Assembly (NCBI GenBank): GCA_029553375.1
Contig: JAKPCH010000045.1
Span: 1 to 54,511, forward strand
Reading direction: 5' to 3'
DNA length: 54,511 nucleotides
Source: Deltaproteobacteria bacterium
GTDB lineage: Bacteria > Desulfobacterota > Syntrophia > Syntrophales > UBA8958
The notes beneath the pieces are model-generated. The model did no database searches. It had not been told where the DNA came from and saw only the letters and a program-made list of their open reading frames with translations. Both the position numbers and the translations under genes were made by a program. Positions 15,214 through 24,096 of this stretch are shown in pieces (positions within the stretch are counted from its first letter, which is position 1; every line of letters starts with the position of its first letter).

Positions 15214-17238
15214 GTGGAACTCCATACGAGGAAGAAGAGAGATCGAGGCCCCCGCCTTTCGCTGCCGGGGCTGAAGAAAGGGATGACCGTGGCCGCCTTC
15301 GCCGTCCTCTCCCTGGCGGCGTTGGCGGCGGCGGCCGTCCTTGTCTTTTGGGAGTCGGGCAAGGGCGTGACCTTCGCGGGGCGGCGTCTTGTCAACACCG
15401 TCGCCTTCGCCGTCCGGGGCGGTGAGCCGCGGGTCTATTTCCTGGAGGGGGAGAAAAACGGGCAGACCTTCCGCCTGGAGAGGGATCGGCCCCTGACGGT
15501 GACCTATCGCGATGAGTTCGTCTTCCGGAGGATCGTCGCCGACGAGTGGCGGGCGGAGAACCTCTCCCTCGTCGTCGGGGAGGGGTCCGGGGGGGACGCG
15601 TTGGGGATTCCTCAACGGGGGGTGGACCTCGTCGACCGTCTCCTCTCCGCCACGGGAGGTCACCGCGGCGAGGCGTCCGAGGGGGAGACGAAGGTCGCCG
15701 TCCTCCACCGGGGCCGTCCCGTGGCGTCCTTTCCCCTGCGGGTCCTCCTTTCACCCCAGGACATGCTCCGTCACGCCCGTCAGGCGCGGGACACCCAGGT
15801 GAAGGTCGCCTACCTGAAGCGGGCCATTGCCATGGGCGGCGACGATCCGGAGCTGCGCAAGATGCTCGCCGACCTTTACGCGCGGTCCGGTCACGTGGAA
15901 GAGGCCTTGGGCCAGTATCAGACGGTCCTTGATAAGAACCCCAACGATCTCAAGGCCCTCTCCGAATCGGCGGCGGCCAGCGTCCGGGCGGGTGATTACC
16001 GCCGGGCCGTTTCCACCCTCGAGAGGCTCCTGAAACTGAATCCCCGCGACTCCGCCGCCCATGCCAATCTTGCCGCCGCATGGGGCAAGATGGGTAACTG
16101 GAAGAAGGCCGTGGCCCATTACCGTGAGGCCGTCCGCCTCCAGCCCGAACAGACGATCCTCCGCGTCCGCCTCGCGGAGGCCCTGGAGATGGCGGGCGAT
16201 CTCAAGGGGGCGATCGCCGTTTATCAGGAGATCCTCAAGAGGGAACCCCAGAACTGGGCGGTCCAAAACGCCCTCGGGGCCGCCTACCTCAAGGGCAAGG
16301 CCTATGACAGGGCGACGGAGACGTACCTCGCCGTGGTCAAGAAAAAACCCGATGCCGCCGCCTATGCCAATCTGGGCGTCGCCTACGGCATGCGGGGGAA
16401 AACGGCCCAGGAGATAGAGAGTTACAGAAAGGCCCTTGCTCTGGCCCCGAAGAATGCCGTCGTTTGGTATAATATGGCCGTAGCCCTGGAAAAGAGCGGG
16501 CGGGAGAAGGAGGCCTACGAAGCCTACGAGAAGGCCTTGGCCCTCGCCCCCGACGACCTGGAGACGGCCCTGCGCCTGGCGGCCCTCAAGGTCAAGAGAA
16601 AGGACTATGACGGGGCCCTGCGGCTCTACGAAAGGGTACTCAAGGGCCGGCCGAAGGATCCCGCCGTCTATGCCGCCGCGGCCTTCGCCTACGGGGAGAA
16701 GAAGCGTCATCGGGAGGCCGCGGCCCTTTACGAGAAGGCCGTTGGTTACGGATCCAAGGACCCGCAGGTCTATTTCAACCTCGGTCATGCTTATGAAGAA
16801 CTGGGGAACAAACGGTCAGCGGCGTCCATGTACGAACGGGCGGCGGCCCTGCGACCCACGGAGGGCGTCTTGGCCAAACTCGGGTCCTATTACCTGGCGG
16901 AGGGTAATCACGACGGGGCGATTCACGCCTACAAGCGCCTCATCGCCATGAAGCCCAAGAAAACGGCTTATTACTGGTCCCTCGGCCAGGCCTACGGGCG
17001 CAAGGGGGATCTGGACAAGGAGATCGAGACCTACCGCCAGGCCTTGAAGATCGACGGAGAGGACGACGCCGTCTGGCTCAGCCTGGGGGAGGCGTACGAG
17101 AAGAAGGGTTTACTGGAGAAGGCCCTCGAGGCGTACAAGAAGGCCTACGGATTCAACCCGGAATCGGACAAGGCCGCGCGGCGCATACCGGCCCTGCGCA
17201 TCCGGATAATGAAGCAGAAACAGGAAGGTCCATCGTGA
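15214..17238 (+). CDS. Membrane-anchored TPR repeat protein
   Basis: 674-residue protein. A basic N-terminus and one membrane helix (about 26-45) precede a region of about 130 residues of unknown fold. Roughly 13 tetratricopeptide repeats then fill residues 190-660, with typical W/Y-A-G-A-Y-P spacing (for example DLETALRLAALKVKRKDYDG). TPR solenoids bind other proteins, so a periplasm-facing scaffold is likely. The GTG at 15214 has GAGAGGTAGGG upstream. It lies 12 bp after xer and its stop overlaps the kdsA start by 4 bp (GTGA), tying it to lipopolysaccharide genes. A role in envelope assembly is suggested by this position only. I do not recognise a specific family for the N-terminal region. 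Confidence 0.82.
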   Translation: MELHTRKKRDRGPRLSLPGLKKGMTVAAFAVLSLAALAAAAVLVFWESGKGVTFAGRRLVNTVAFAVRGGEPRVYFLEGEKNGQTFRLERDRPLTVTYRDEFVFRRIVADEWRAENLSLVVGEGSGGDALGIPQRGVDLVDRLLSATGGHRGEASEGETKVAVLHRGRPVASFPLRVLLSPQDMLRHARQARDTQVKVAYLKRAIAMGGDDPELRKMLADLYARSGHVEEALGQYQTVLDKNPNDLKALSESAAASVRAGDYRRAVSTLERLLKLNPRDSAAHANLAAAWGKMGNWKKAVAHYREAVRLQPEQTILRVRLAEALEMAGDLKGAIAVYQEILKREPQNWAVQNALGAAYLKGKAYDRATETYLAVVKKKPDAAAYANLGVAYGMRGKTAQEIESYRKALALAPKNAVVWYNMAVALEKSGREKEAYEAYEKALALAPDDLETALRLAALKVKRKDYDGALRLYERVLKGRPKDPAVYAAAAFAYGEKKRHREAAALYEKAVGYGSKDPQVYFNLGHAYEELGNKRSAASMYERAAALRPTEGVLAKLGSYYLAEGNHDGAIHAYKRLIAMKPKKTAYYWSLGQAYGRKGDLDKEIETYRQALKIDGEDDAVWLSLGEAYEKKGLLEKALEAYKKAYGFNPESDKAARRIPALRIRIMKQKQEGPS

Positions 17239-18068
17239 GACAGATCCGTATCAAAGATATCGTCATCGGCGGCGGGGCCCCATTCGTCCTCATCGCCGGC
17301 CCCTGCGTCATCGAGGATGAGACGAAGACGAGGGAGACGGCCCTTTTCCTCAAGGAACTCACCGCCCGTCTCCGGATCCCCTTCATCTTCAAGGCCTCCT
17401 ACGACAAGGCCAACCGCACCTCCCTGAAGGGCTTCAGGGGGCCGGGGATCGAGGACGGCCTGGCCGTCCTTGAGTCCATCAGGAGGGATTTTGACATTGC
17501 CGTCCTTTCCGACGTCCACCGCTTCGAAGAGATAGAGAGGGCGGTGGAGGTCCTCGATGTCGTCCAGATCCCGGCCTTTCTCTGCCGCCAGACGGATTTC
17601 GTCATGGAGGTGGCAAGGGCCTCCAGGGTGGTGAACGTCAAGAAGGGTCAATTCCTTTCCCCCTGGGAGGTGGCCAACATCGTGGAGAAGGTCCGGGCGG
17701 CGGGGAACGAAAACCTCCTGATCACCGAGAGGGGGACCACCTTCGGCTACAACAACCTCGTGGCCGATTTCAGGTCCCTCCCCATCCTGAGGCGGATGGG
17801 TTATCCCGTGGTATTCGACGCCACCCACAGTGTCCAACTCCCCGGGGCGTCCGGCACGGCCTCGGGGGGACAGCGTTCCATGGTCCCATACCTGGCCCGG
17901 GCCGCCGCGGCCGTGGGGGTGGACGGTATCTTCATGGAGGTCCACCCCTGCCCCGACGAGGCCCTGTGCGACGGACCGAACTCCGTTTCCCTGGACTCCC
18001 TGGAGGATCTGCTTCTGACCTTGGCGGAAATAGATGGTCTGGTGAAGAAAAAGGAGAGTAAAGAGTAA
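17235..18068 (+). CDS. kdsA: 3-deoxy-8-phosphooctulonate (Kdo8P) synthase
   Basis: 277-residue TIM-barrel enzyme that condenses phosphoenolpyruvate with arabinose 5-phosphate to Kdo 8-phosphate, an early step of the lipopolysaccharide inner core. Diagnostic motifs are IAGPCVIED (20-28), FKASYDKANRTS, SDVHR, a Q-I-P-A-F-L-C-R-Q stretch, VFDATHSVQLPG and EVHPCPDEALCDGP. Cysteine C24 in GPCVIE marks the metal-dependent class, where the metal-independent E. coli type has Asn. The GTG start overlaps the TPR gene by 4 bp. kdsC follows with a TAATG overlap. Neither kdsB nor kdsD is in the window. Confidence 0.95.
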   Translation: MRQIRIKDIVIGGGAPFVLIAGPCVIEDETKTRETALFLKELTARLRIPFIFKASYDKANRTSLKGFRGPGIEDGLAVLESIRRDFDIAVLSDVHRFEEIERAVEVLDVVQIPAFLCRQTDFVMEVARASRVVNVKKGQFLSPWEVANIVEKVRAAGNENLLITERGTTFGYNNLVADFRSLPILRRMGYPVVFDATHSVQLPGASGTASGGQRSMVPYLARAAAAVGVDGIFMEVHPCPDEALCDGPNSVSLDSLEDLLLTLAEIDGLVKKKESKE

Positions 18069-18658
18069 TGGGAGAGAATGGACGCGACCCCTCCGCGAAG
18101 AACGCCGGGGTCTCTTTGCAGGAGAGGTTGAGGAAGATCCGCCTCTTGATCCTCGACGTGGACGGGGTCTTGACGGACGGGCGTATCGTCATGAACGATC
18201 GGGGCGAGGAGACCAAGTTCTTCGACGTCAAGGACGGCCACGGCATCAAGCTCCTCATGCGATACGGCATCGACGTGGTCTTCCTGACGGGGAGGCAATC
18301 GGCCGTCGTGGAACACCGGGCCAGTGATCTGGGGGTGAGGGAGGTCCATCAGAAGATTTGGAACAAGTTGGAAATCTACGAGGAGATCATCGCGAGGCGC
18401 GGCCTGAGGGACGAGGAGGTCGCCTTCGTGGGTGACGATATCGTGGACGTACCCCTCTTCCACCGGGTGGGCTTTGCCGCAGCCTGTGCCGACGCCGTCG
18501 GCGAGGCCAAGAGGGCGGCCCACTACGTGACGGGCCGCAGGGGGGGAAGGGGTGCCGTCCGGGAGGTCTGTGACATGATCCTCAAGGCCCGGGGGGATTG
18601 GCAGGAGGTGGCGGCCCGATACGGCCTGGACTGCGGGGATCGGGATCGTTTGCTTTAA
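18068..18658 (+). CDS. kdsC: Kdo8P phosphatase, HAD family
   Basis: 196-residue HAD-superfamily phosphatase releasing Kdo from Kdo 8-phosphate. Motif I is LLILDVDGVLTDG with D30 and D32 as nucleophile and acid-base, motif II is the threonine in FLTGR, motif III a lysine near NKLEIYEE and motif IV FVGDDIVDVP. There is no cap domain, as expected for the C0 tetrameric KdsC. The first 20 residues and the C-terminal tail (GDWQEVAARYGL) are slightly longer than in E. coli. The ATG at 18068 shares one base with the kdsA stop. The order kdsA-kdsC-lptC-lptA-lptB-rpoN is that of many proteobacteria. Confidence 0.93.
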   Translation: MGENGRDPSAKNAGVSLQERLRKIRLLILDVDGVLTDGRIVMNDRGEETKFFDVKDGHGIKLLMRYGIDVVFLTGRQSAVVEHRASDLGVREVHQKIWNKLEIYEEIIARRGLRDEEVAFVGDDIVDVPLFHRVGFAAACADAVGEAKRAAHYVTGRRGGRGAVREVCDMILKARGDWQEVAARYGLDCGDRDRLL

Positions 18659-18676
18659 GGGTTCCTCGGTGGTATA

Positions 18677-19228
18677 GTGACGCGGAAGAAAAAAGGTCTG
18701 GTGTTGGTCCTGCTGATCGCCGTCGCGGCGATGGGCGCTTTTCTCCTCTTTCAGACGGGCGGTAAGGAACGGCAGACCCTCAACAAGATCATCCCCGACG
18801 AAGTGGACCTCCAGGTGCGGGATGTCGTCTACACAGACGTGGGGAGTCGGGGTGTGAAATGGGAGGTTCGGGCGGCCAAGGGGGTGTTCGTCCGCAGGGA
18901 CGGCGAGGCCCGTCTGGAAGGGGTTACGGCGCGCATCCTCTTCGATGACGGCCGGTCCTACGAAATAAGGGGCGACACGGGCACCTACAACACGACGACG
19001 AAGGACATGGCCCTCAAGGGCAACGTCACCATCGTTTCGCCCGGGGGTGAGCGGGCCTCTACAGACCAGGTCTACTACCACGGGAAGGACAGGGTCCTCA
19101 CGACGGATTCCGTGGTTACGCTGGAGACGGAAAAGAGCAGACTGCAGGGCAAGGGGATGATCTTGAGAATCGACACGAGGGAGATGAGGCTCCAGAAGGA
19201 CATCTCCGCCTTGCTCAAGGGCAGATAG
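18677..19228 (+). CDS. lptC: LPS export protein LptC
   Basis: 183-residue inner-membrane protein of the Lpt bridge that passes lipopolysaccharide from LptB2FG to LptA. One N-terminal helix (about 7-25) is followed by a periplasmic beta-jellyroll, seen as alternating strands with Y-E-I-R-G-D, G-T-Y-N-T and D-M-A-L-K-G-N-V-T-I-V, typical of the LptC/OstA-like fold. The GTG at 18677 has GGTGG four bases before it; no better start is near. The stop is TAG, which shows that amber codons are used as ordinary stops in this genome. It sits 18 bp after kdsC and before lptA. Confidence 0.87.
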   Translation: MTRKKKGLVLVLLIAVAAMGAFLLFQTGGKERQTLNKIIPDEVDLQVRDVVYTDVGSRGVKWEVRAAKGVFVRRDGEARLEGVTARILFDDGRSYEIRGDTGTYNTTTKDMALKGNVTIVSPGGERASTDQVYYHGKDRVLTTDSVVTLETEKSRLQGKGMILRIDTREMRLQKDISALLKGR

Positions 19229-19246
19229 GCCCTGACGGGGGTGGTG

Positions 19247-19813
19247 ATGATCCATCGCATGGGAAAATTTTTGTTACCGTTGCTTTTTTTACTGCTCCTG
19301 CCCGCCGAGGGGGTCTCGGGGGCCCAGGGGGGACCTCAGGCCATCATGCCGAAAGGCCAACCCATCCGCATCACCTCCGATCGTCTGGAGGCCTTGGGGC
19401 AGAAGGGTATGGTCGTCTTCATCGGCAACGCCACGGCCGTCCAGGGGGACAGGATCCTCAAGGCGGACCGCCTGCATCTGTTCTACCGGCAGGGTTCAGA
19501 ACAGGCTAAGCCCGAGGGCGTGGGCGCCCCCGGCGGGGGGGATCTGGAGCGCATCGAGGCCCACGGTCGGGTGAGGCTCATCCAGGGAAAGCGGGTGGTC
19601 ACGGGGGATGAGGCCGTCTTCGATCAGGCCGCCCAGACCATCGTCTTGACGGGGAACGCCGTCATGTCCGAGGAGGGGAATGTCGTGCGGGGCCATAAGA
19701 TAACGGTCCTCCTCAACGAAAATCGCGGTGTCGTCGAAGGGCTCGACAAAGGGCGGGTCCAGGCGACCGTTTTCCCTTCCCGGAATCTCCAGGAGGGGGG
19801 CAAGAAACGTTAA
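19247..19813 (+). CDS. lptA: LPS transport periplasmic protein LptA
   Basis: About 188 residues with a cleavable signal peptide (hydrophobic run then VSGAQ) and an OstA/LptA beta-jellyroll: PIRITSDRLEALGQKGMVVF, GNATAVQGDRILKADRL, and later TGNAVMSEEGNVVRGHKITV. It should form the periplasmic bridge between LptC and LptD. A Pro/Gly-rich insertion (near EGVGAPGGG) breaks the repeat pattern between the two halves. Start is uncertain among GTG 19241, GTG 19244, ATG 19247 and ATG 19259; ATG 19247 has GGGGG five bases upstream. The stop TAA is followed by one base and the lptB ATG, so translation is probably coupled. Confidence 0.88.
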   Translation: MIHRMGKFLLPLLFLLLLPAEGVSGAQGGPQAIMPKGQPIRITSDRLEALGQKGMVVFIGNATAVQGDRILKADRLHLFYRQGSEQAKPEGVGAPGGGDLERIEAHGRVRLIQGKRVVTGDEAVFDQAAQTIVLTGNAVMSEEGNVVRGHKITVLLNENRGVVEGLDKGRVQATVFPSRNLQEGGKKR

Positions 19814-19814
19814 C

Positions 19815-20552
19815 ATGGCGGCGTCCGGTTTACTTGAGGCCCGGGGCCTGGTAAAAATATACGGGGGGCGCCGGGTCGTGGGGGGTGTTGACCTGAGGAT
19901 AAGCCCCGGCGAGGTGGTGGGCCTTCTGGGTCCCAACGGCGCGGGGAAGACCACGACCTTCTATATGATCGTCGGCCTCGTCAGGCAGGATGGCGGGACG
20001 ATCCTCCTCGACGGCGAGGACATCGGGCGCCTGCCCATGTACGTGAGGGCGAGGCAGGGGTTGAACTATCTCCCCCAGGAGCCTTCCATCTTCCGTAAAT
20101 TGACGGTGAGGGACAATATCATGGCCATCCTCGAGACCCTCGACCTGACGCGGGAGGAAAGGGAGGAGCGCCTGTGGGAGCTCCTCAGGGAACTGGACCT
20201 GACGGCCCTGTCGGGGAATTTCGCCTATTCCCTTTCGGGTGGTGAGCGGCGACGCGTGGAGATCACCCGCGCCCTGGTGACGTCGCCGCGTTTCATTCTC
20301 CTCGACGAGCCTTTCGCCGGTATCGATCCCCTGGCCGTGGCGGACATCCAGAAGATCGTCGGCCGGCTCAAGGACAAGGGGATCGGGGTGATCATCTCGG
20401 ACCACAACGTCCGGGAGACCTTGAGCGTCTGCGACCGCGCCTATATCATCCATGAGGGTTCGGTCCTGGTGGAGGGGGATCCGGCGGTCATCACGGCCAG
20501 CGAGGTGGCCAAAAGGGTGTATTTCGGAGAGGACTTCGTTTTCAACGGTTGA
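19815..20552 (+). CDS. lptB: LPS export ABC transporter ATPase LptB
   Basis: 245-residue ABC ATPase powering LPS extraction with LptF and LptG. Walker A is GPNGAGKTT (39-47), Q-loop Q88 in LNYLPQEPS, signature LSGGERRR from 140, Walker B ILLDEPFAGIDP (161-172) and switch histidine in ISDHNVRETL. The FAGIDP and QEPSIFRKLTV sequences are characteristic of LptB. The ATG at 19815 is chosen by family N-termini; the frame stays open upstream into lptA. lptF and lptG are not in the window, as is usual where they lie elsewhere. rpoN follows after 3 bp. Confidence 0.95.
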   Translation: MAASGLLEARGLVKIYGGRRVVGGVDLRISPGEVVGLLGPNGAGKTTTFYMIVGLVRQDGGTILLDGEDIGRLPMYVRARQGLNYLPQEPSIFRKLTVRDNIMAILETLDLTREEREERLWELLRELDLTALSGNFAYSLSGGERRRVEITRALVTSPRFILLDEPFAGIDPLAVADIQKIVGRLKDKGIGVIISDHNVRETLSVCDRAYIIHEGSVLVEGDPAVITASEVAKRVYFGEDFVFNG

Positions 20553-20555
20553 CCT

Positions 20556-22043
20556 ATGGCCTTGGAACTCAAACAGAACCTGAAACTCGCCCAGCAGCTC
20601 ATCATGACGCCGCAGCTCCAGCAGGCGATCAAGCTCCTCCAGCTGTCTCGTCTGGAACTGCAGGAAATGATCAACCAGGAGCTGGAACAGAACCCCCTCC
20701 TCGAGGAGCAGCAGGACGACAACACCCTGGAGCTCGAACCGCCCGCGGAACTCGATACCGTCGTCACCCTGGAGGGCGAGCTCGGCAAACCCCTCGAACG
20801 CACCTGCGAGATCACCGGGGAGGGTGACGGAAGGACGGATTTCGATTGGGATAATTACCTGGAGGATTACGGTCCCCTGGGGGTCTCCTACGAGCGGCAC
20901 GACGAGGAAGGTACCCCGTGGGAGAACATGGTGAGCAAGAGCCCCACCCTCTACGATCACCTCATGTGGCAGCTCAGGCTTTCCCCCCTGAACGAGAGGG
21001 AGATGCGGATCGGCGAGCAGATCATCGGCAACCTCGATCCCAACGGTTACCTCGCCGCCACCATCGAGGAGATCGCCGAACAGGAGGCCGTGGAACCCCG
21101 GGAGGTGGAGGCGGTTCTCTCGGTGGTCCAAGATTTCGACCCCCCGGGGATCGCCGCCCGGGACCTCAAGGAATGCCTCCTCATTCAGGCCAGGCAGCTG
21201 GGGGTCTGCGACACCGTGATGGAGAGGATCATCACGAACCATCTGAAAGACCTGGAGCTCAAGAATTACAAGGCCATCGCCGCCAAGCTCAAGATCTCCG
21301 TCGAGGATGTCATGAAGGTCGTCGGCATTATCAGCGGTATGGACCCCAAGCCGGGCAGCCGCCTGGGCGAGGAGCGGGCCCAGACCATCATCCCCGACGT
21401 CTACGTCGTCAAATCCGGCGACGATTACAAGGTCGTCTTGAACGATGACGGCCTGCCGAGGCTGAGGATCAGCAATTTTTACCGCGAGTTGATGGCGGGC
21501 ATGGGCGGGGGGGCCTCGGCGGACACGGGTCGCAAATACGTGAAGGAAAAGGTCCAATCGGCCACCTGGCTCATCAAGAGCATAGAACAGCGTCAGAAGA
21601 CGATCCTGAAGGTGGCCCAGAGCATCGTCGGTTTTCAGAAGGAGTTTCTGGACAAGGGTGTGCGCCACCTCAAGCCCCTGGTCCTGAGGGACGTGGCCGC
21701 CGATGTGGAGATGCACGAGTCCACCGTCAGTCGCGTCGTTACGAACAAGTACATCCAGACCCCCCGCGGCGTCTTCGAACTCAAGTATTTCTTCGGCAGC
21801 GGCCTCTCCTCGACGATGGGCGGCGAGGCGGTGGCGTCGAAGAGTGTCAAGGAAGACATACGCAGGCTCATCAGCGAGGAGGACCCCGCCCATCCCTTGA
21901 GTGACAGCGAAATCGCGAAGAGGTTGAAGGCTTCGGGGATCGATATCGCCCGCCGGACCGTCGCCAAGTACAGGGAGATGATGAACATCCTCCCTTCGGC
22001 CCGGCGCCGGAGGTACCCCCTGGAAACGAAAAATGGGGGTTGA
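20556..22043 (+). CDS. rpoN: RNA polymerase sigma-54 factor
   Basis: 495-residue sigma-54. The Gln/Leu-rich activator-binding region I spans about 1-50 (NLKLAQQLIMTPQLQQAIKL), an acidic region II follows, the core-binding domain covers roughly 110-310, a helix-turn-helix lies near ESTVSRVVTNKYIQTPRG, and the RpoN box ARRTVAKYRE is at about 465-474. It directs transcription from -24/-12 promoters with enhancer-binding proteins. ATG 20556 lies 3 bp after lptB. The lptB-rpoN-hpf-ptsN-rapZ order is the same as in gammaproteobacteria. A strong promoter for hpf overlaps its stop codon. Confidence 0.97.
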   Translation: MALELKQNLKLAQQLIMTPQLQQAIKLLQLSRLELQEMINQELEQNPLLEEQQDDNTLELEPPAELDTVVTLEGELGKPLERTCEITGEGDGRTDFDWDNYLEDYGPLGVSYERHDEEGTPWENMVSKSPTLYDHLMWQLRLSPLNEREMRIGEQIIGNLDPNGYLAATIEEIAEQEAVEPREVEAVLSVVQDFDPPGIAARDLKECLLIQARQLGVCDTVMERIITNHLKDLELKNYKAIAAKLKISVEDVMKVVGIISGMDPKPGSRLGEERAQTIIPDVYVVKSGDDYKVVLNDDGLPRLRISNFYRELMAGMGGGASADTGRKYVKEKVQSATWLIKSIEQRQKTILKVAQSIVGFQKEFLDKGVRHLKPLVLRDVAADVEMHESTVSRVVTNKYIQTPRGVFELKYFFGSGLSSTMGGEAVASKSVKEDIRRLISEEDPAHPLSDSEIAKRLKASGIDIARRTVAKYREMMNILPSARRRRYPLETKNGG

Positions 22044-22068
22044 CATTTCCTGAACGTGCCACTATAGC
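22040..22068 (+). promoter_or_regulatory. Sigma-70 promoter of hpf-ptsN-rapZ
   Basis: TTGACA (22040-22045), 17-nt spacer, TATAGC (22063-22068). The -35 overlaps the last codons and stop of rpoN. The predicted start near 22075 gives a leader of about 35 nt with an AGGAGGG SD before hpf. It lets ribosome hibernation and PTS genes be transcribed apart from the lpt-rpoN genes. Confidence 0.8.
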
Positions 22069-22109
22069 ACAGGACCTTTGTCGGGAAACAATTTAGGAGG
22101 GATTGTTTT

Positions 22110-22643
22110 ATGAAGATCTCGGTGACCTTCAGGAACACAGAAGGCGAGGCCTGGTACAGGGAGTACCTGGACGAGAAGTTGGGAAAGCTCAAGAAGTATC
22201 TCGACAATCCCGTGGAGGTCCACGTGGTCCTCTCCGTAGAGAAGTTCCGCAACGTGGCGGAAATCAACATGTCCGACAACGGCATGAACATCATCGCCAA
22301 GGAAGAGGCGAAGGAGATGATCCTGGCCATCGATGAGGCGGTGGAGAAGGTTGAGAGGCAGCTGAAGAAGAGACGGGAAAAGATCCGCGATCACAAGGGC
22401 GCCATGGGCCGGAACGAGGCGAAGGAGACGGCGCCCGTGGTCGAGGAAGGGGAAGACTTGGGTGAAGGAAGGATCATCGAGACCCGGCGCGTGGTCTTGA
22501 AGCCCATGTCCCACGAAGACGCCATCCTGGAGTTGGAATCGGGCCGGAATCGTTTCGTCGTCTTCAGGGATGCCGCCACGGAGGCCCTCTGCGTTCTCTA
22601 TCGGCGGGACGACGGCGGTTATGTCATGATCGAGACCAGTTAA
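22110..22643 (+). CDS. hpf: Long-form ribosome hibernation promoting factor
   Basis: 177-residue HPF/RaiA protein. The S30AE N-terminal domain (1-95: MKISVTFRNTEG, beta-alpha-beta-beta-beta-alpha) blocks the decoding centre. A charged linker (about 100-122) is followed by the C-terminal dimerisation domain (125-177, HEDAILELESGRNRFVVFRD) found only in the long form, which joins two 70S ribosomes into 100S without RMF. SD GGAGGG lies 8 bases before ATG 22110. The gene has its own promoter overlapping the rpoN end. Long HPF is usual outside the gammaproteobacteria. Confidence 0.94.
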   Translation: MKISVTFRNTEGEAWYREYLDEKLGKLKKYLDNPVEVHVVLSVEKFRNVAEINMSDNGMNIIAKEEAKEMILAIDEAVEKVERQLKKRREKIRDHKGAMGRNEAKETAPVVEEGEDLGEGRIIETRRVVLKPMSHEDAILELESGRNRFVVFRDAATEALCVLYRRDDGGYVMIETS

Positions 22644-22663
22644 CCGATGCCGGGGGAAGACGG

Positions 22664-23125
22664 ATGAAGATAATGGATATGCTAAGGAAGGACTGTATCA
22701 CGGCCTCTTTGAAGGGTCAGACGAAGAGGGACGTCCTTCTTGAGATGTCGCGGACCGTCGCCCTCGCCGAACCCGTGTGCGACGCCGACCGGATCGTGGA
22801 GGTCCTCCTGGAGAGGGAAAAACTCGGCAGCACGGGTATCGGTGACGGTATCGCCATCCCCCACGGAAAACTCGTCGAGTTGGAAAACATGGTCATCGGC
22901 TTCGGCCGCAGCCTCAACGGCATAGACTTCAACGCCATGGACGGACGCCCCGTCCATCTTTTTTTCCTGCTTTTGGCGCCGGAAAGCTCGACAGGCTACC
23001 ACCTCAAGGCCCTGGCGAGGGTTTCCAAGATGCTCAAGGACGAGACCTTCCGCAGGCGGCTCCTCAAAGCCTCCTCGGAGGATGAGATCTACAGGATCAT
23101 CGAGGAGAAGGACGAGGTCTTCTGA
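22664..23125 (+). CDS. ptsN: PTS IIA-Ntr-like regulatory protein
   Basis: 153-residue EIIA of the nitrogen/fructose-mannitol type. The phospho-histidine is H67 in GDGIAIPHGKL, within the standard GSTGIG...IPH motif. The rest shows the mixed alpha/beta IIA fold with PVHLFFLLLAPESSTGYHLKAL. No sugar-transporting EIIB or EIIC domain is attached, so it likely acts as a regulatory phosphocarrier with EI-Ntr and NPr, which are not in this window. It lies 20 bp after hpf with GGGGGAAGACGG upstream of ATG 22664. rapZ follows after 53 bp. Confidence 0.93.
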   Translation: MKIMDMLRKDCITASLKGQTKRDVLLEMSRTVALAEPVCDADRIVEVLLEREKLGSTGIGDGIAIPHGKLVELENMVIGFGRSLNGIDFNAMDGRPVHLFFLLLAPESSTGYHLKALARVSKMLKDETFRRRLLKASSEDEIYRIIEEKDEVF

Positions 23126-23178
23126 GTTCCCGCATCAGGGCGGCAGGGCGACTCCCCCTGTAGTGACGAGGGTGGCCG

Positions 23179-24096
23179 TTGATTCATCCCGGGGGCCTCT
23201 CGAAAAAGATGACGTCAAGGTCTCGGGCCGTGAAATCTATCCAGATCGTCATCATAACGGGCATGTCGGGCTCGGGCAAGAGCACGGCTCTCAGGGCCCT
23301 GGAGGATATCGGTTTCTTCTGCGTAGACAATCTCCCCGTCGTCCTCCTCCCCCGGTTTATCCAGATCCAATGCGGGGCGGCCAACCGCATATCGCGTGTG
23401 GCCATCGTCATGGACCTGCGGGAGCCGTTCTTCCTCGAGAAGTACCCCGAGATCTTCGCCAAGGTCAAACAGAAGGGATTCGAGATCCAGATCCTCTTTC
23501 TCGACGCCAGCGACGAGGCCCTCGTCCACCGTTTCAGCGAAACGAGGCGCGTCCACCCGTTGGCCGTCCAGGGGTCGGTCATGGAGGGGATTCGGCAGGA
23601 ACGTCTGCGCCTCGCCATCCTCAAGGAGATGGCCGACAAGGTCATCGACACCACGGCCTACAACGTTCACCAGCTGAAGGACGCCGTTCAGAGGGCCTTC
23701 ATCGGTCCCGCGGAGGCCAGGAGGCTCTTTGTCCACGTCACCTCCTTCGGGTATCGTTACGGGCTGCCCGCCGACGCCGACATCGTCCTGGACGTCCGCT
23801 TCCTACCCAATCCTTATTTCGTTGATCACCTGAGAAACCGGGACGGCCATGACGAGGAGGTTCGCCGTTACGTCCTGGAAGGGGAAGAGGCGAGGATCTT
23901 CGTGCAGAAACTGTTCGACCTCATGGCCTTTCTCATTCCCCTCTACGAGGGGGAGGGCAAGACGCGCCTCAACATCGCCATCGGGTGCACGGGGGGTCAT
24001 CATCGGTCCGTCGTCATGGCCAACGAGCTGGCGGCCTATTTCACGGAACAGAACTACAACGTGACGCTGACCCACCGGGACATCAACAAGAGCTGA
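23179..24096 (+). CDS. rapZ: RNase adapter RapZ (YvcJ-type P-loop protein)
   Basis: 305-residue nucleotide-binding protein. Walker [10 protein letters not shown] lies at 28-36, followed by [11 protein letters not shown], a Walker-B-like [12 protein letters not shown] segment and the C-terminal RNA-binding/sensing part with [11 protein letters not shown] and [16 protein letters not shown]. In enterobacteria RapZ senses glucosamine 6-phosphate and directs RNase E to GlmZ; in other phyla the target is unknown. TTG 23179 has GAGGGTGG upstream, while ATG 23209 and GTG 23230 are alternatives closer to typical lengths (about 285-290). Its 3' end overlaps the convergent M23 gene by 14 bp. Confidence 0.93.
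   Translation: MIHPGGLSKKMTSRSRAVKSIQIVIITGMSGSGKSTALRALEDIGFFCVDNLPVVLLPRFIQIQCGAANRISRVAIVMDLREPFFLEKYPEIFAKVKQKGFEIQILFLDASDEALVHRFSETRRVHPLAVQGSVMEGIRQERLRLAILKEMADKVIDTTAYNVHQLKDAVQRAFIGPAEARRLFVHVTSFGYRYGLPADADIVLDVRFLPNPYFVDHLRNRDGHDEEVRRYVLEGEEARIFVQKLFDLMAFLIPLYEGEGKTRLNIAIGCTGGHHRSVVMANELAAYFTEQNYNVTLTHRDINKS

Noticed and set aside
19830-22046. A 738-codon minus-strand open frame across lptB and rpoN
   Set aside because: Both plus-strand genes have complete diagnostic motifs and correct lengths; the antisense product resembles nothing and has low-complexity composition.
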